NCBI GenBank assembly: GCA_947311845.1
Contig: CAMZMU010000062.1
Coordinates: 50,620,716 to 50,684,715 of the forward strand
Direction of reading: 5' to 3'
DNA length: 64,000 bases
Source of the DNA: Poa pratensis
Taxonomy: Eukaryota > Streptophyta > Magnoliopsida > Poales > Poaceae
Positions 32,894 to 44,552 of this stretch are shown piece by piece; the stretch's first letter is position 1; every line of letters begins with the position of its first letter. The position numbers and the translations under genes are program-made. Below the pieces are notes generated by a model that was given only the letters and a program-made list of their open reading frames with translations, was not told where the DNA came from and made no database searches.

Positions 32894-33936
32894 TCACGAG
32901 AAGTTGACGTTGATGATGTCGGTCTTGGTGCATCCGCACACTGGGCACGCCCTCGCAAAGGCCGCGCACGAAATGCACACGCAGAGGTGCCTGCACGGCA
33001 GCAGCAGCACCACGGCCTCGCTCTGGCCACACCCCTTGCAGCTCCCAACGCTCGTCTTCCGCACCTCGTGCTCCTCGTCCCTGCAGAAGTCCACGTGGTA
33101 GTCCCCCCAGCAGCACGAACTAGCGTCATCACCATCTCCAACGCCATGGACATGGACCGACTTCACATCGAGTGCATGCCGCAGGTCGCCACGGAGCACG
33201 TTGGCGGCCGCCTCATTGGACCGTGCGACATCACGCCACATCTGGACCTCCATGTTGAGGTTCCTAAGCCGCTCCTACAACGCCCAATTGATACACCTCA
33301 TACACTTGATCTCCTCGTCCTTTACCTTGAGCCGCTTCGCCGCCCTATCCTCTGCGGTGGAGCTGATTAGGCTCATAAACCTATGCCTCTGCTCTGCCAG
33401 AGCCTCCCACATATTTGATGCCTGCTTCGATTGATACAGTGGTAACAATAGTTAGATCGACGCGCAATCCTCAAACACGAAGAAAGTATATATTGATTTG
33501 GTGGCATGGGACTTACATGGTTGAGCAAGAAGTTGTCGACGATAATGGTTTGTTGTTGCTGCGTGTGGGCCGTACCAAGCACCGGCGCCGACTGCTCATC
33601 ACGCTTCCTCTTATTGCCAGTGATCATTTCCAGCGAATGCATGGAACCTTCGAGCCTAACTCCCATCTTCGCTAGGTCGACCGCAGCCAGAGCCATAAAC
33701 TCTGTGTACTGGTCCTGCCATCCAACCAGCTGCGGAGGCGGTGGTGGCATGACCACCGACAACGAATTGTATGTGTGTTCGATTGGCACCATGGTTCCAT
33801 AACTCAAAGGCATAGCAGGAGCGCTGGAGTCACCTACTTGATTAACACTAAGCTTGGGATGAGCAGGGGAAAGAGCAGGGGAAGGCTGGTGGTGGCTAAG
33901 GCCGGTGCCGAGTATCATGTGGCGCAGGACGACCAT
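32894..33936 (-). pseudogene. BRG-like: BOI-type RING E3 ubiquitin ligase gene with one in-frame stop
   Basis: Probable BOTRYTIS-INDUCED/S-ribonuclease-binding-protein-like RING ligase; these ubiquitinate partners in stress and gibberellin responses. Exon 1 (33936-33517) contains N-K-R-K-R. The intron is 33516-33422 (GTAAGT...GCAG, phase 0). Exon 2 (33421-32894) has the helical segment A-E-D-R-A-A-K-R-L-K-V-K-D-E-E-I, then I-N-W-A-L, and W-R-D-V-A-R-S-N-E-A-A-A-N. It ends in a C-terminal RING with C-K-G-C, P-C-R-H-L-C-V-C and C-P-V-C. The total is about 315 codons, normal for the family. TAG at 33277-33275, right after I-N-W-A-L where Gln or Glu is usual, truncates it before the RING. A TATA box lies just upstream, so it may still be transcribed. 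An alternative in-frame ATG is at 33957. Confidence 0.8.
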
Positions 33937-33958
33937 GGAAAGTTCCCGTGTACGCACC

Positions 33959-33966
33959 TATATATA
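33959..33966 (-). promoter_or_regulatory. TATA box of the BOI-type gene
   Basis: A perfect TATATATA on the minus strand, about 23 bp upstream of the ATG at 33936. That is close enough that transcription might start at or after this ATG, making a downstream Met the real start. Confidence 0.5.
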
Positions 33967-34101
33967 GAACCAAGGGGGAACAAGATCTGGGAGGTGAGGT
34001 AATGGACGGGTCAACGTGCAAGGTGGCAACGAACAATGTCCTTAGATGGCACGACGTCACCATATTTATGGTGGATGACTGGGTTTTGAGCTGGCCTCCA
34101 T

Positions 34102-34964
34102 GTAGTCGTCTCCGGTCGAGCCCCTGCAATAAGAAAAGTACTAAATATAAGATTGTCCCAATTAATCCACCTCCTTATCATGAGATATTTCCTTTTAATT
34201 ACGCCTATCGTTTCAACTCTCCCTTAATTTTGAGTACAAAAAAGAATTCTATCGCCAGTGTTGCCCTAAAAATTAATCCACCTCCTCGTTTTTTATAATG
34301 TGGAACTGCATTAACTAGGCAGCAAAGTTACAATGAGGACTCTACAACAAGTGCAAATAAAAACGAGGCCCTCCAAAATTACAAACAAGACACTACAAAG
34401 ATTACAGACAAAGCAATCGGGTCCTTTACCATTGCCGCAACGATAACTTGACCTCTAGGCACAGGCGGGAGCAGCGCCACCAGGGACGTCACCACTTGGG
34501 GCACCGCCTCCGTTGATTCCTATGTCAAGATCGATGCGTAGTCGTCTCTGGTCGGGCGCCTGCAATAAGAAAACTACTAAATATAAGATTGGACCTATTA
34601 ATCCACCTCCTTATCATGAGATATTTCCTTTTAATTATGTCTTCCATTTCAACTCTCCCTTAATTTTTAGTACAAAAATAATTCTATCGCCGGTGTTACT
34701 CTAGAAATCTGCACCGAAATAGCTTGTTTTTTTTAATATGGAATCGCCCCGAAGGGCCAAGAATTGCATTAACATATCAGCAAAGTTACACTGAGGACCC
34801 AACAACAAGTATAAATAACAACTAGGCCATCCGAAATTACAAACATGACCCTACAAAGATTACAAACAAAGCAATTGAATCCTTCACCATTGCCACAACG
34901 ACAACTTGACCTCCAGGCACGGGCGGGAGCAGCGCCCTGGGATCAACGTCACCACTTGGGGCAC
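34102..34964. repeat. Direct tandem duplication of a ~436-bp unit, second copy split
   Basis: Unit 1 is 34102-34537. Unit 2 starts at 34538 with the same GTAGTCGTCTC and runs to 34964, then resumes at 41721 after the Athila-like insertion, ending near 41757 (GATCGATG). The copies differ by substitutions and small indels. On the minus strand the unit resembles the 3' end of a transcript-derived element (TTAATGCAATTCTTGG region near 34760). Confidence 0.8.
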
Positions 34965-37900
34965 TGATTGCGTGGATCACACGTTCGTTGGGAGACCCCA
35001 AGAGGAGGTATGAAGTAGTGTAGCAGCAGTTTCCCTCAGTATGAAACCAAGGTTTAATCGAACCAGTAGGAGCAAGAAATCACTTCTGAAGGTTGTCAGT
35101 GGCGCGCTGACGTGGAACCTGCACACAACACAATCAAACTACTTTGCCCCAACGAAACAGTGAGGTTGTCAATCTCACCGGCTTGCTGAAAACAAAGGAT
35201 TAAACGTATGGTGTGGAAAACAGTAGTAAATTGCAGAGAATGAAAAGGAACAATGTTTGCAGTTGGTTGTATTATCAGTGTAAAAGAATGGACCGGGGTC
35301 CACAGTTCACTAGTGGTGTCTCTCCATAAAAGATAACTAACATGCTGGGTGAACAAATTACAGCTGGGCAATTGACAAAATATTGAGCGCATGACAATGC
35401 ATATATATGACATGATGATTACTATGATATTCATGTGGGCATTACGACAAAATACATAGACCGTTATCCAACAGCGTCTATGACTAATAATCCACCGCCA
35501 GGTTGTCATACCGAGTTCCCCGTTGGTATTAAGTTGCAAGCAACGGATAATTGCATTAAGTAATGTGCGTAATGTAAACAAATGCATTAGACCTAACGGC
35601 GCACCCTTAAGCTAAGCATCGGTTATTTTATCCCTAGTGGCAACAGCACATCCACAATCTTAGAAGTTATTGTCACTCTCCCAGATTACCGGAGGCATGA
35701 ACCCACTATCTAGCATAAATACTCACTCTTGGAGTTACAAGCATCTACTTGGCCAAAGCATCTACTAGTAACGGAAAGCATGCAAGATCATAAATAACAT
35801 ATAAGATAGATTGATAATCAACTTGACATAGTATTCAATATTCATCGGATCCCAGCAAACACAACATGTAGCATTACAATAAGATGATCTTGATCATGAT
35901 AGGCAGCTCACAAGATCTAAACATGATAGCATAAAGTGGAGAGACAACCATCTAGCTACTGCCATGGACCCGTAGTCCAAGGATGAACTACTCACGCATC
36001 ACTCCGGAGGCAGGCATGGTGATGTAGAGCCCTCCGGTGATGATTCCCCTCTCCGGCAGGGTGCCGGGAAGAGCTTCTGAACCCTCCCGAGCTAGGGTTG
36101 ACGGCGGCGGCGTCTCTGGAACTTTTCGTGGATAATGGCTCGGGTATTTAGGGTTTTCGCGTCGGGAGGAATAAATAGGCGAAAGGGCGGCGGCTGGAGA
36201 GCCGTGGGCCCCACACCACCCCACGGCGCGGCAGGGGGGGGGGCCCCATGGTGTGGGTGCCACGTGGCTCCTCCGTCTCTCCTTTGGACTCCGTGTTCGT
36301 GTTGGAAAAATAGGAGGTTCTGTCCAAGTTTCGTCCAATTCCGAGAATATTTCCAGACTAGCTTTTCTGGAATACAAAAACAGCAGAAAACAGGAACTGG
36401 CACTGTGGCATCTTGTTAATAGGTTAGTCCCAGAAAATGCATAAAAATGCTATGAAGTGTATATAAAACATGTAACAATTGGTATAATATCAACATGGAA
36501 CATCAGAAATTATAGATACGTTTGAGACGTATCAAGCATCCCCAAGCTTAGTTCTACTCGTCCTCGAGTAGGTAAAACGATAAAAACAAAATAATTTCTG
36601 AGGTGACATGCTACAATCATAATCTTGATCAAATAGTATTGTAAAGCACATGTTATGAATGAAGTGATCCAGGTCAATGGTCTATAGTTTGCTAGCAAGT
36701 AGATAATGAGCAAACAACTGAATCATATAAGCAAAAACTTTTCATGAATAGTACTTTCGAGACAAGCATCAAAGAGTTTTGCATAAGAGTTAACTCATAA
36801 AGCAATAGATTCTAAGTAAAAGGTATTTAACCAACACAAAGGAAGATTTAAGCTTCAGCAATTGCTTTCAACTTTCAACATATATATCTCATGGATATTT
36901 GTCAACACAAAGCAATATAATAAGTGCAATATACAAGCATATAAAAATTGTTGCACCAAAGTTGACACTAGTGTTTGCTTCTAAGATAGAAAGAAGTAGG
37001 AAAACTGACTCAACATAAAAGTAAAAGAAAGGCCCTTCGCAGAGGGAAGCAGGGATTAAATCATGTGCTAGAGCTTTTTAAGTTTTTGAAATCATATAGA
37101 GAGTAAAAATAAGTTTTGAGAGGTGTTTGTTAATTGTCAACGAATCAGAAAATGGAAAGTACAATATGACCCCTGCCAACCAGACTTTTAAGAGCGGCTC
37201 CCATGAAGGACGTTATTTCTACCAGCAAGGCAGATCATCCCTCTTTCTCTTTTGTTTACACATGCAGATATTTCACTGTTTGTCATTGCTTGACTGATAA
37301 ATCAGGGCAAAAATGTGAAGAGAATTAAGCGGTTAAAGTTGTAATTAATTGGGACTGGGCACCCCATTTGCCAGCTCTTTTTGCAAAATTAATGGATAAG
37401 CGGATGTATATGCCGCTAGTCCGGTGGTAAAGTCTGTTTGACAGTTGACATAAAGACATCCACCCCGTCCTCATGAGCTTGGTAAACATTGACACAAAAT
37501 AGGAGTAATAAAGTTTGAATAGTTTAAAGGTAGCACATGAAAAATTTACTTGGAATGGCAAGGAAATACCACATATAGGTAGTTATGGTGGACACAGATG
37601 GCATGGATTTTGGCTCAAGGTTTTGGATGCACGAGAAGCATTCCCTCTCAGTACAGAGTTTAGGCTAGCAAGGTTATTTGAAGCAAACACAGGATATCAA
37701 CCGACACAGCAAGACTTATATGAAAACATATTGCAAGCATTATAAGACTCTACACTGTCTTCCTTGTTAACCAAACCCTTTTACTAGAAAATATCTAGAC
37801 CTTAGAGATACCAATCATGCAAACCAAATTTCAACGAGCTTTACGGTAGTTCTTCATTAATAGGTTTTAACTACATGATACAAAAGCTTAAACATGAACT

Positions 37901-39081
37901 ACTTGATAACTCAAAACAATTGACAAGTATCAAATTATCCAATACAGTGATCTACAAGAATATGTAAGCTTTTTCCATTATACCATCTACCACATGCAAC
38001 ATTTTCTGTTCCAACCAAACACCAATCAATTTATTTCAACATAAACTCTCCAAACAATTATAAGTGAAGCAAGAGAGTACTTTCTTTAAAAGAACTAACA
38101 GCTCTGAATAAGAGATGCATGCAAAACAGGAGCTAAAAGCATAGCAATAGCTAGATAAGAATACTCAACAAGTATAAGTGAAGAATAGGAGTATTCATAT
38201 GAAAAAGCGGAGCGTGTCTCTCTCCCAATCAAGAATGCTGGGGTCCAATCAAGTTGACCATAAGAAAAATAAAATACTGAAAATAAAAGCACACAGACGC
38301 TCCAAGTAAAGCACATATGATGTGAAAGAATTAAAATATAGTTTCACTAGAGATGACCTGATAAGTTGCTGATGAAGAAGGGGATGCCTTGGGCATCCCC
38401 AAGCTTAGACGCTTGAGTCTTCTTGAAATATGCTGGGGTGATCCATGGGAGCATCCCCAAGCTTAAGCTCTTCACTCTTCTTGATCACATTATATCATCC
38501 TTCTCTCTTGACCCTTGAAAACTTCCGCCACACCAAACTCAAAGTAATTCTCATTAGAGGGTTAGTGCACAATCAAAAACTCACATGTTCTATAAGGACA
38601 CAAACATGACCGTTACTTTTAACATTAACTACTGCCACTGATGTTATGTGAAGCTCTTCACCCTAAAAAAGAATTCCACTCAACACTAGTAAAAGAGAGA
38701 ATGCGAAAAATAAAAGACAGAATCTGTCTAAACAGAACAGTCCGCAAAGACGAATTTTTTCGAGGCACTTACGTTGCTCAGATCGAAAAACTTTAAACTA
38801 ACGAAAGATGCGTACATATCTGAGGATCACGCACAAAAATTTGCAGATTTAAATAATTTTTCTGTGATTTTACAGAATAAAACGGTGAACAGCAGAAATC
38901 TGTTCCTGCGCAGAAATCCAAATCTAGCATCATCTTCCTATTAGAGGCAATACTTGGCACAACAATGCGATAAAATAAAGATACAAAGGAATTGTTACAG
39001 AAGTAAACAACTCCTTGACTCAAAAAGAAAAGAAAAATTGCAGAAATAAAATAATGGGTTGTCTCCCATAAGCGCTTTTCT

Positions 39082-39576
39082 TTAACGCCTTTCAGCTAGG
39101 CGCAGAAAGTAAGAATCAAGTGTTTCCAAGTGATGAAGCATCAACAATCTTACGCTTAGCTCTCTTACCTTACCCTTATCTTTAGGAAATACTTGGTTAC
39201 ACATAGGTGAAGAGGCGAAATTCATAGTGCCTTGGCCCACATCTATTATTGCTCCAAAGCGTTTCAACAGAGATCTTCCAAGCGTAATTTGTCCTACTCC
39301 TGCACATTCAATGACAAGATAATCAATAGATATTGTTATCCCCAGGAGTTTTGTAAATACTCCTTCGGCTACTCCTCTTGGTAATTTAATAGTATTATCA
39401 CCCAAAATTATACAATCTTCGCATTTGGAAAGCTCCCAAAGATTTAAGGAATCAAAAATATCCTTGGGCATTAAACAGAATTCAGACATAATATCACAGC
39501 GAGCATGAAAAGTTTCACCATTGATAACAACTTTTACTGAGGGAACCCATCCCGATGGTTCAAAATTTACTGGCAC
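39082..39576 (-). CDS. Aspartic protease-like ORF of the Athila-like element
   Basis: 164 codons. It resembles the retropepsin-like region of Triticeae Athila-type elements: V-K-V-V-I-N-G-E-T-F-H-A, then D-I-M-S-E-F-C-L-M-P at the usual active-site position, and a later I-T-L-G-R-S-L-L-K-R-F-G-A-I-I-D. The active-site D-T/S-G is replaced by D-I-M, so catalysis is doubtful. It follows the Gag-like ORF in the order expected for this strand. Confidence 0.6.
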   Translation of the reverse strand: MPVNFEPSGWVPSVKVVINGETFHARCDIMSEFCLMPKDIFDSLNLWELSKCEDCIILGDNTIKLPRGVAEGVFTKLLGITISIDYLVIECAGVGQITLGRSLLKRFGAIIDVGQGTMNFASSPMCNQVFPKDKGKVRELSVRLLMLHHLETLDSYFLRLAERR

Positions 39577-39709
39577 ATTATCATAGTGTTCACGAATTGA
39601 TTATACCCTTCTTTTAGACCAGATATGTTTGTTTCAAGAGTGTTAAGTCTATCACTTATGCTTGTCAAAGCCAAATCAATTTTACTGATTGGAGGGCTAG
39701 AAATTGTAA

Positions 39710-39973
39710 TCATTTTTTTATAGCATTAAAAGCTTGATCCCCATCATAACGAAGGAAATCTCCTCCTACCACAGCATCTAAAGCATATCTGTAGCAAAGA
39801 ACAAGACCAAAATAAAAGCTACTAAGAAGCAGGCTTAAAGTCATTTTAGGTTCAGTTTTAGCATAAGACTCAAAAATTCTAGACCAAGCATCTTTAAAAC
39901 TCTCCTCACTCCCTTGCTTGAAAGTGAAGATCTCTTCCTCAGGCGACATGATGACAGGAACAGGGCTAGACAT
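39710..39973 (-). CDS. Gag-like ORF fragment of the Athila-like element
   Basis: 88 codons from M-S-S-P-V-P-V-I-M (39973; the frame is open further upstream). It has E-E-S-F-K-D-A-W-S-R-I and F-Y-F-G-L, then L-D-A-V-V-G-G-D-F-L, matching the Gag pattern of grass Athila-like elements as I know it. It is far shorter than an autonomous Gag. A following short region (39600-39700) reads L-N-T-L-E-T-like helix codons in another frame. Confidence 0.55.
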   Translation of the reverse strand: MSSPVPVIMSPEEEIFTFKQGSEESFKDAWSRIFESYAKTEPKMTLSLLLSSFYFGLVLCYRYALDAVVGGDFLRYDGDQAFNAIKK

Positions 39974-41757
39974 GATAACAAGACTGAAAAATAACAATTC
40001 AAAATAAAAGTAACTAATTTTTTGTGTTTTTGATAAATAAAGCAAACAAGACTAAATAAAAATAAACTAAGCAAGACAATAACAAAGTAAAGAGATTGGA
40101 AGCGTGAAACTCCCCTTGCAGAAATCCTCTTGCTCCCCGGCAACGGCGCCAGAAAAATGCTTGATTGCGTGGATCACACGTTCGTTGGGAGACCCCAAGA
40201 GGAAGGTATGAAGCAGTGTAGCAGCAGTTTCCCTCAGTATGAAACCAAGGTTTAATCGAACCAGTAGGAGCAAGAAATCACTTCTGAAGGTTGTCAGTGG
40301 CGCGCTGACGTGGAACCTGCACACAACACAATCAAACTACTTTGCCCCAACGAAACAGTGAGGTTGTCAATCTCACCGGCTTGCTGAAAACAAAGGATTA
40401 AACGTATGGTGTGGAAAACAGTAGTAAATTGCAGAGAATGAAAAGGAACAATGTTTGCAGTTGGTTGTATTATCAGTGTAAAAGAATGGACCGGGGTCCA
40501 CAGTTCACTAGTGGTGTCTCTCCATAAAAGATAACTAACATGCTGGTGAACAAATTACAGCTGGGCAATTGACAAAATATTGAGCGCATTATGATGATTA
40601 CTATGATATTCATGTGGGCATTACGACAAAATACATAGACCGTTATCCAACAGCGTCTATGACTAATAATCCACCGCCAGGTTGTCATACCGAGTTCCCC
40701 GTTGGTATTAAGTTGCAAGCAACGGATAATTGCATTAAGTAATGTGCGTAATGTAAACAAATGCATTAGACCTAACGGCGCACCCTTAAGCTAAGCATCG
40801 GTTATTTTATCCCTAGTGGCAACAGCACATCCACAATCTTAGAAGTTGTGTCACTCTCCCAGATTACCGGAGGCATGAACCCACTATCTAGCATAAATAC
40901 TCACTCTTGGAGTTACAAGCATCTACTTGGCCAAAGCATCTACTAGTAACGGAAAGCATGCAAGATCATAAATAACATATAAGATAGATTGATAATCAAC
41001 TTGACATAGTATTCAATATTCATCGGATCCCAGCAAACACAACATGTAGCATTACAATAAGATGATCTTGATCATGATAGGCAGCTCACAAGATCTAAAC
41101 ATGATAGCATAAAGTGGAGAGACAACCATCTAGCTACTGCCATGGACCCGTAGTCCAAGGATGAACTACTCACGCATCACTCCGGAGGCAGGCATGGTGA
41201 TGTAGAGCCCTCCGGTGATGATTCCCCTCTCCGGCAGGGTGCCGGGAAGAGCTTCTGAACCCTCCCGAGCTAGGGTTGACGGCGGCGGCGTCTCTGGAAC
41301 TTTTCGTGGATAATGGCTCGGGTATTTAGGGTTTTCGCGTCGGGAGTAATAAATAGGCGAAAGGGCGGCGGCTGGAGAGGCTCGTGGGCCCCACACCACC
41401 CCACGGCGTGGCAGGGGGGCCCGCGCGGCCCCATGTGTGTGTGCCACATGGCTCTCCTCCATCTCTCCTTTGGACTCCGTGTTCGTGTTGGAAAAATAGG
41501 AAATTCCGTCCAAGTTTCGTCCAATTCCGAGAATATTTCCAGACTAGCTTTTCTGGAATACAAAAACAGCAGAAAACAGGAACTGACACTATGGCATCTT
41601 GTTAATAGGTTAGTCCCAAAAAATGCATAAAAATGCTATGAAGTGTATATAAAACATGTAACAATTAGTATAATATCAACATGGAACATCAGAAATTATA
41701 GATATGTTTGAGACGTATCAGGCACCGCCTCCGTTGATTCCCATGTCGTGATCGATG

Positions 41758-42421
41758 AAGATCTTCCACTTAAGGACGAAGAAGCTTGGAGGATCGAAGA
41801 ATCCATGCACGGCGTGGCCTCTTTGGCCCGAGATAACCCCGACGCATCGCAACCTGAGTTGGGGATTTCCGCAAGCTTGAGCAGCCCTAGAGCTAGGGCC
41901 GCTGCGCCAACTCGATACACCTTCCCACAGCGGCAGAGCAGCAAGAAGCGAAGCCTCACCTTCAACCCCCTCCTCACGAGGGTGTCTAGAACAACGAATA
42001 AGAAATGGATCTTGATGCAGCTAAACACTACCGATTTATTTAGAGAAGCACGACCACATCTGACCTCTTGCTCCGCCTTCCATAGTGGGAGGCACCCTGC
42101 CAAGGCCAGGTTGGGCTCCACGCCATCGCCCTGAACTCGCAGCGCATGAACGGCATAACGCCACTCTGGCCAGCAAGGCCGCCGGTTGAGAAGGGGGGAG
42201 GTCTCGGACGACTGTGGCAACTCTCAACGAGAATAGGTGGGAGAGGTTAGGAGGGGAAAGGGTTGCGTAAAGATCTCAAGTAGCGCCTGTAGCTTGCTTT
42301 TTTTGGAACTTTGGATCGGTTATCGTAGTCTATCTTGCATGGACAAGCAATCACGACACGACACGATGCTGAGATTGATTCACGAGGTCTAGCGTGAACA
42401 TCTACATCCTCAAAGAAGTTA
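41758..42421. other. Unassigned sequence, retroposon-like on the minus strand
   Basis: Continuous with the split 436-bp unit. A minus-strand frame is open at 41726-42220 but without a known domain, and its last codons belong to the LTR junction. Likely a decayed LINE-like or transcript-derived element; no function is claimed. Confidence 0.3.
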
Positions 42422-42653
42422 GAGCATCTCCTCGGGCACACCCCCAAAGAACCCTCAAAGGCCCAACGGGGTGCCGAACATGAAAAACGACAACACCGGC
42501 ACCCCCAAGTGTCCGGCCTGACCCAATTTCTGTCCGACACACCCGAGAGGGCCTAGAAAGTTGGTTGCCTGCTCGGGGGCGCCGGGTAGTGGCCGAACAA
42601 GCCCTCCAACAAGCGGATCCCACCTTCCATAGACACAGCGCCGATCAACGAGC

Positions 42654-42980
42654 GTGTCGCCGCGACTCAGCGGGCAGGCGCGTCGTGACTACATCATGCG
42701 GGAGTGTATGGAGATGTCGTACTCGCAATGGATCGACCCCTTCTACTCCATTTCGTCTCTGTATTGGAACGATGTGGTGGACGCGGAGTACAAGGCACGC
42801 CTCGGCAGCGTCTTCCTCCCTGCCGGCATGTCGTCGCCTCCTCAGGAGTGGTTCACGTCGGACGACGAGCTGTTCGACGAGGACGACAATGACGACGACT
42901 TTACCACCGGTACCGGCTCCACCTCCGGCACAAGAATCTGCTCCAGCACTAGCACCGACATCAGAGGAGGGGGCGCATGA
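42654..42980 (+). CDS. Small acidic protein ORF in a Tourist-like fragment
   Basis: 109 codons with R-R-D-Y-I-M-R-E-C-M-E-M and then D-D-E-L-F-D-E-D-D-N-D-D-D. Acidic codons continue in another frame to TAG near 43019 (E-D-K-D-G-D-W-L-E-L-Q-W). Upstream, TTA then GAGCATCTCC at 42422 looks like one PIF/Harbinger terminus, but no matching right end is seen. It parallels the acidic ORF in the 53.1-54.2 kb Tourist-like element. Function unknown. Confidence 0.35.
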   Translation: MSPRLSGQARRDYIMRECMEMSYSQWIDPFYSISSLYWNDVVDAEYKARLGSVFLPAGMSSPPQEWFTSDDELFDEDDNDDDFTTGTGSTSGTRICSSTSTDIRGGGA

Positions 42981-43057
42981 TGAGGACAAAGATGGCGACT
43001 GGCTAGAGCTGCAGTGGTAGGGAATGCAGGTGGTCCTCGAGGCTTCCTTGCGGTGAG

Positions 43058-43535
43058 TCGGATGGTAATGGGGCCCCGTTCCCCGAAAACCCTTGGGGAA
43101 TTCATCTATTAGGGGACACGTATGGGGAACTTTGATCCCCGCCATGTAAAATAGGGATGGGGATTAAAAGCTCTCCCCATCCTCGTTCCTCGCTATACCC
43201 GTTATCTACTTGTATATATAAATTGATATATTTTATATGAAATATGTTATAATATTGTGGCTAGCATAGTGTGTTTTAATAATATTTAACATATGATCTA
43301 ATCTTTTGTCATTTTTACCGCATACGTGTTACACAAGTTCTGTATTTTCTTGTGTCAAAAGTGTAGTTTATGAAACTGTGACAAAATTATTTGAATTTAG
43401 CCTCTAAGTAGGGAACCCGACCCCTGCACCGACCCCGATGAGGATGGAGATGGGAAAAAAGTCTCCCCGATTGTTAAATGAGGATGGGGATGGGAAGGCA
43501 CTCCCCGGTGGGGAGAAGACCCATTGCCATCCCTA
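43058..43535. mobile_element. hAT-like MITE (478 bp)
   Basis: The right end inverts to TAGGGATGGCAATGGG, a common plant hAT terminus. The left end TCGGATGGTAATGGGG matches it with few changes. Flanking 8-mers GCGGTGAG and CCGGTGAC agree at 6 of 8 bases. The AT-rich core is non-coding. Confidence 0.75.
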
Positions 43536-43699
43536 CCGGTGACGCTAGATCAAACCCCACCACACTCCGACAAGGGCGGTGACCCGGAGGCATGCAGGTT
43601 CCTCAAGGCCGCAGCCGCAGCTACCTCCGACGATACTTCCGACGACGGGGACCGACGAATCAATAGCCTCTATGTTCCTAGAGGCATGCAAGTTCCTTG

Positions 43700-43945
43700 T
43701 TGAGGCCGCCGTTTGGATTGGGCTACGGTGGCATTTGTCCACGTTCCCTTCTTGAAGGCGTCGCTTTTGGAGAACTTTTTTTGTAGCCGTGAATGTTGTA
43801 TTGACACGGCTTTTGCGGCTGATTGATTGTTATGGCGTTTTTTTTTTCATTTTCCCTTTTGACGACTAGCTTTTAACATTGTGTTGGTGCAGAGACCGGA
43901 TGTAATTGGTATCTTTTCGATATTAATATATTCCCCTTTTCAAAA
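43700..43945 (+). mobile_element. LINE-like 3' tail
   Basis: Contains TGTTGGTGCAGAGACCGG, then TGTAATTGGTATCTTTTCGAT and ATTAATATATTCCCC, a 3'-terminal pattern I associate with grass LINEs. No coding domain is attached, and the 5' border is unclear. Confidence 0.4.
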
Positions 43946-44264
43946 GAAAAATATAGGAACGGAAACATACATGCTTACACGGTCACTTTTCTTGTTTACA
44001 AAAGAGTGAATATTTATATTCCATGTAAAATGTTTCTGCTAAATTTCCCATGATGCTAAAACATATCGAACCAGGTTTAATGCTTTCTTTACTAATGCGG
44101 ATCGCGGTCCTGCATGAATGAAATATACACGCGCACACATTAAAGAAAAGGTATACATACTATAGTACCAACTAGTAGCCCGCTTTTGATTTGCTCATCA
44201 AAGTACTGTATATTACTACTACTAGCAATCCTCAAACTCGCAGCACGAACAGATCGCAGATGCA

Positions 44265-44465
44265 TTATCCCACAAGCGCTGGTGGAGCTCCTCCTCTCGG
44301 CGAGAGCTGGGGCTCTTGACTGGACGATCCGGCCGGCGGCGAGGGTTCCGCCGTTGCTTCCTTGGGCAAGTTCCGCGGCACGTGATCGTGCAGGTTTTCT
44401 CCTGGGAAGCGGAGGACGTCCGCCATTGCCATGGAAGCGAAGAGCTGCATGTTGAAGAACGACAT
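44265..44465 (-). CDS. Small divergent gene of unknown function (66 aa)
   Basis: ATG at 44465 gives M-S-F-F-N-M-Q-L-F-A-S-M-A-M-A-D-V, then F-P-G-E-N-L-H-D-H-V-P-R-N-L-P, and a Ser/Pro/Gly-rich tail; the stop is at 44265. A TATA box sits 80 bp upstream (44552-44545), giving a sensible short 5' UTR. It lies head to head with the gamma carbonic anhydrase gene, 485 bp from ATG to ATG. The first 17 residues are mildly hydrophobic but not a clear signal peptide. A longer overlapping frame (44140-44646) looks less natural. I do not recognise the family. Confidence 0.5.
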   Translation of the reverse strand: MSFFNMQLFASMAMADVLRFPGENLHDHVPRNLPKEATAEPSPPAGSSSQEPQLSPRGGAPPALVG

Positions 44466-44544
44466 CGTCAAAAGATTGGCTTTGTTGGGGCCCTCGTTTC
44501 TTGCACAATGTCAATTGGTACGGTGCCGATCGAACCTGGCGTCG

Positions 44545-44552
44545 TATATATT
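44545..44552 (-). promoter_or_regulatory. TATA box of the small divergent gene
   Basis: The minus strand reads CCAATATATACG, 80 bp upstream of the ATG at 44465, on the side facing the gamma carbonic anhydrase gene. Confidence 0.5.

Larger units (their letters stand above)
34965..41720 (-). mobile_element. Athila-like LTR retrotransposon, complete ends, no RT or integrase
   Basis: 6756 bp flanked by the 5-bp TSD GGCAC (34960-34964, 41721-41725). LTRs are 34965-36534 (1570 bp) and 40162-41720 (1559 bp). They are nearly identical apart from a few indels, including about 19 bp missing near 40589, so insertion was recent. Next to the 5' LTR the minus strand has TGGCGCCGTTGCCGGGG (40151-40135), an Athila-type primer site. 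The purine-rich AAGCTTGGGGATGC adjoins the 3' LTR at about 36535-36550. The 3.6-kb interior encodes only a Gag-like and a protease-like fragment, so it must depend on a helper. Confidence 0.9.

Noticed and set aside
36092..36419. 100-aa ORFs in the LTRs at 36.1-36.4 and 41.3-41.6 kb
   Set aside because: They occur at the same place in both LTRs, in overlapping frames on both strands; they are LTR leader sequence rather than genes.
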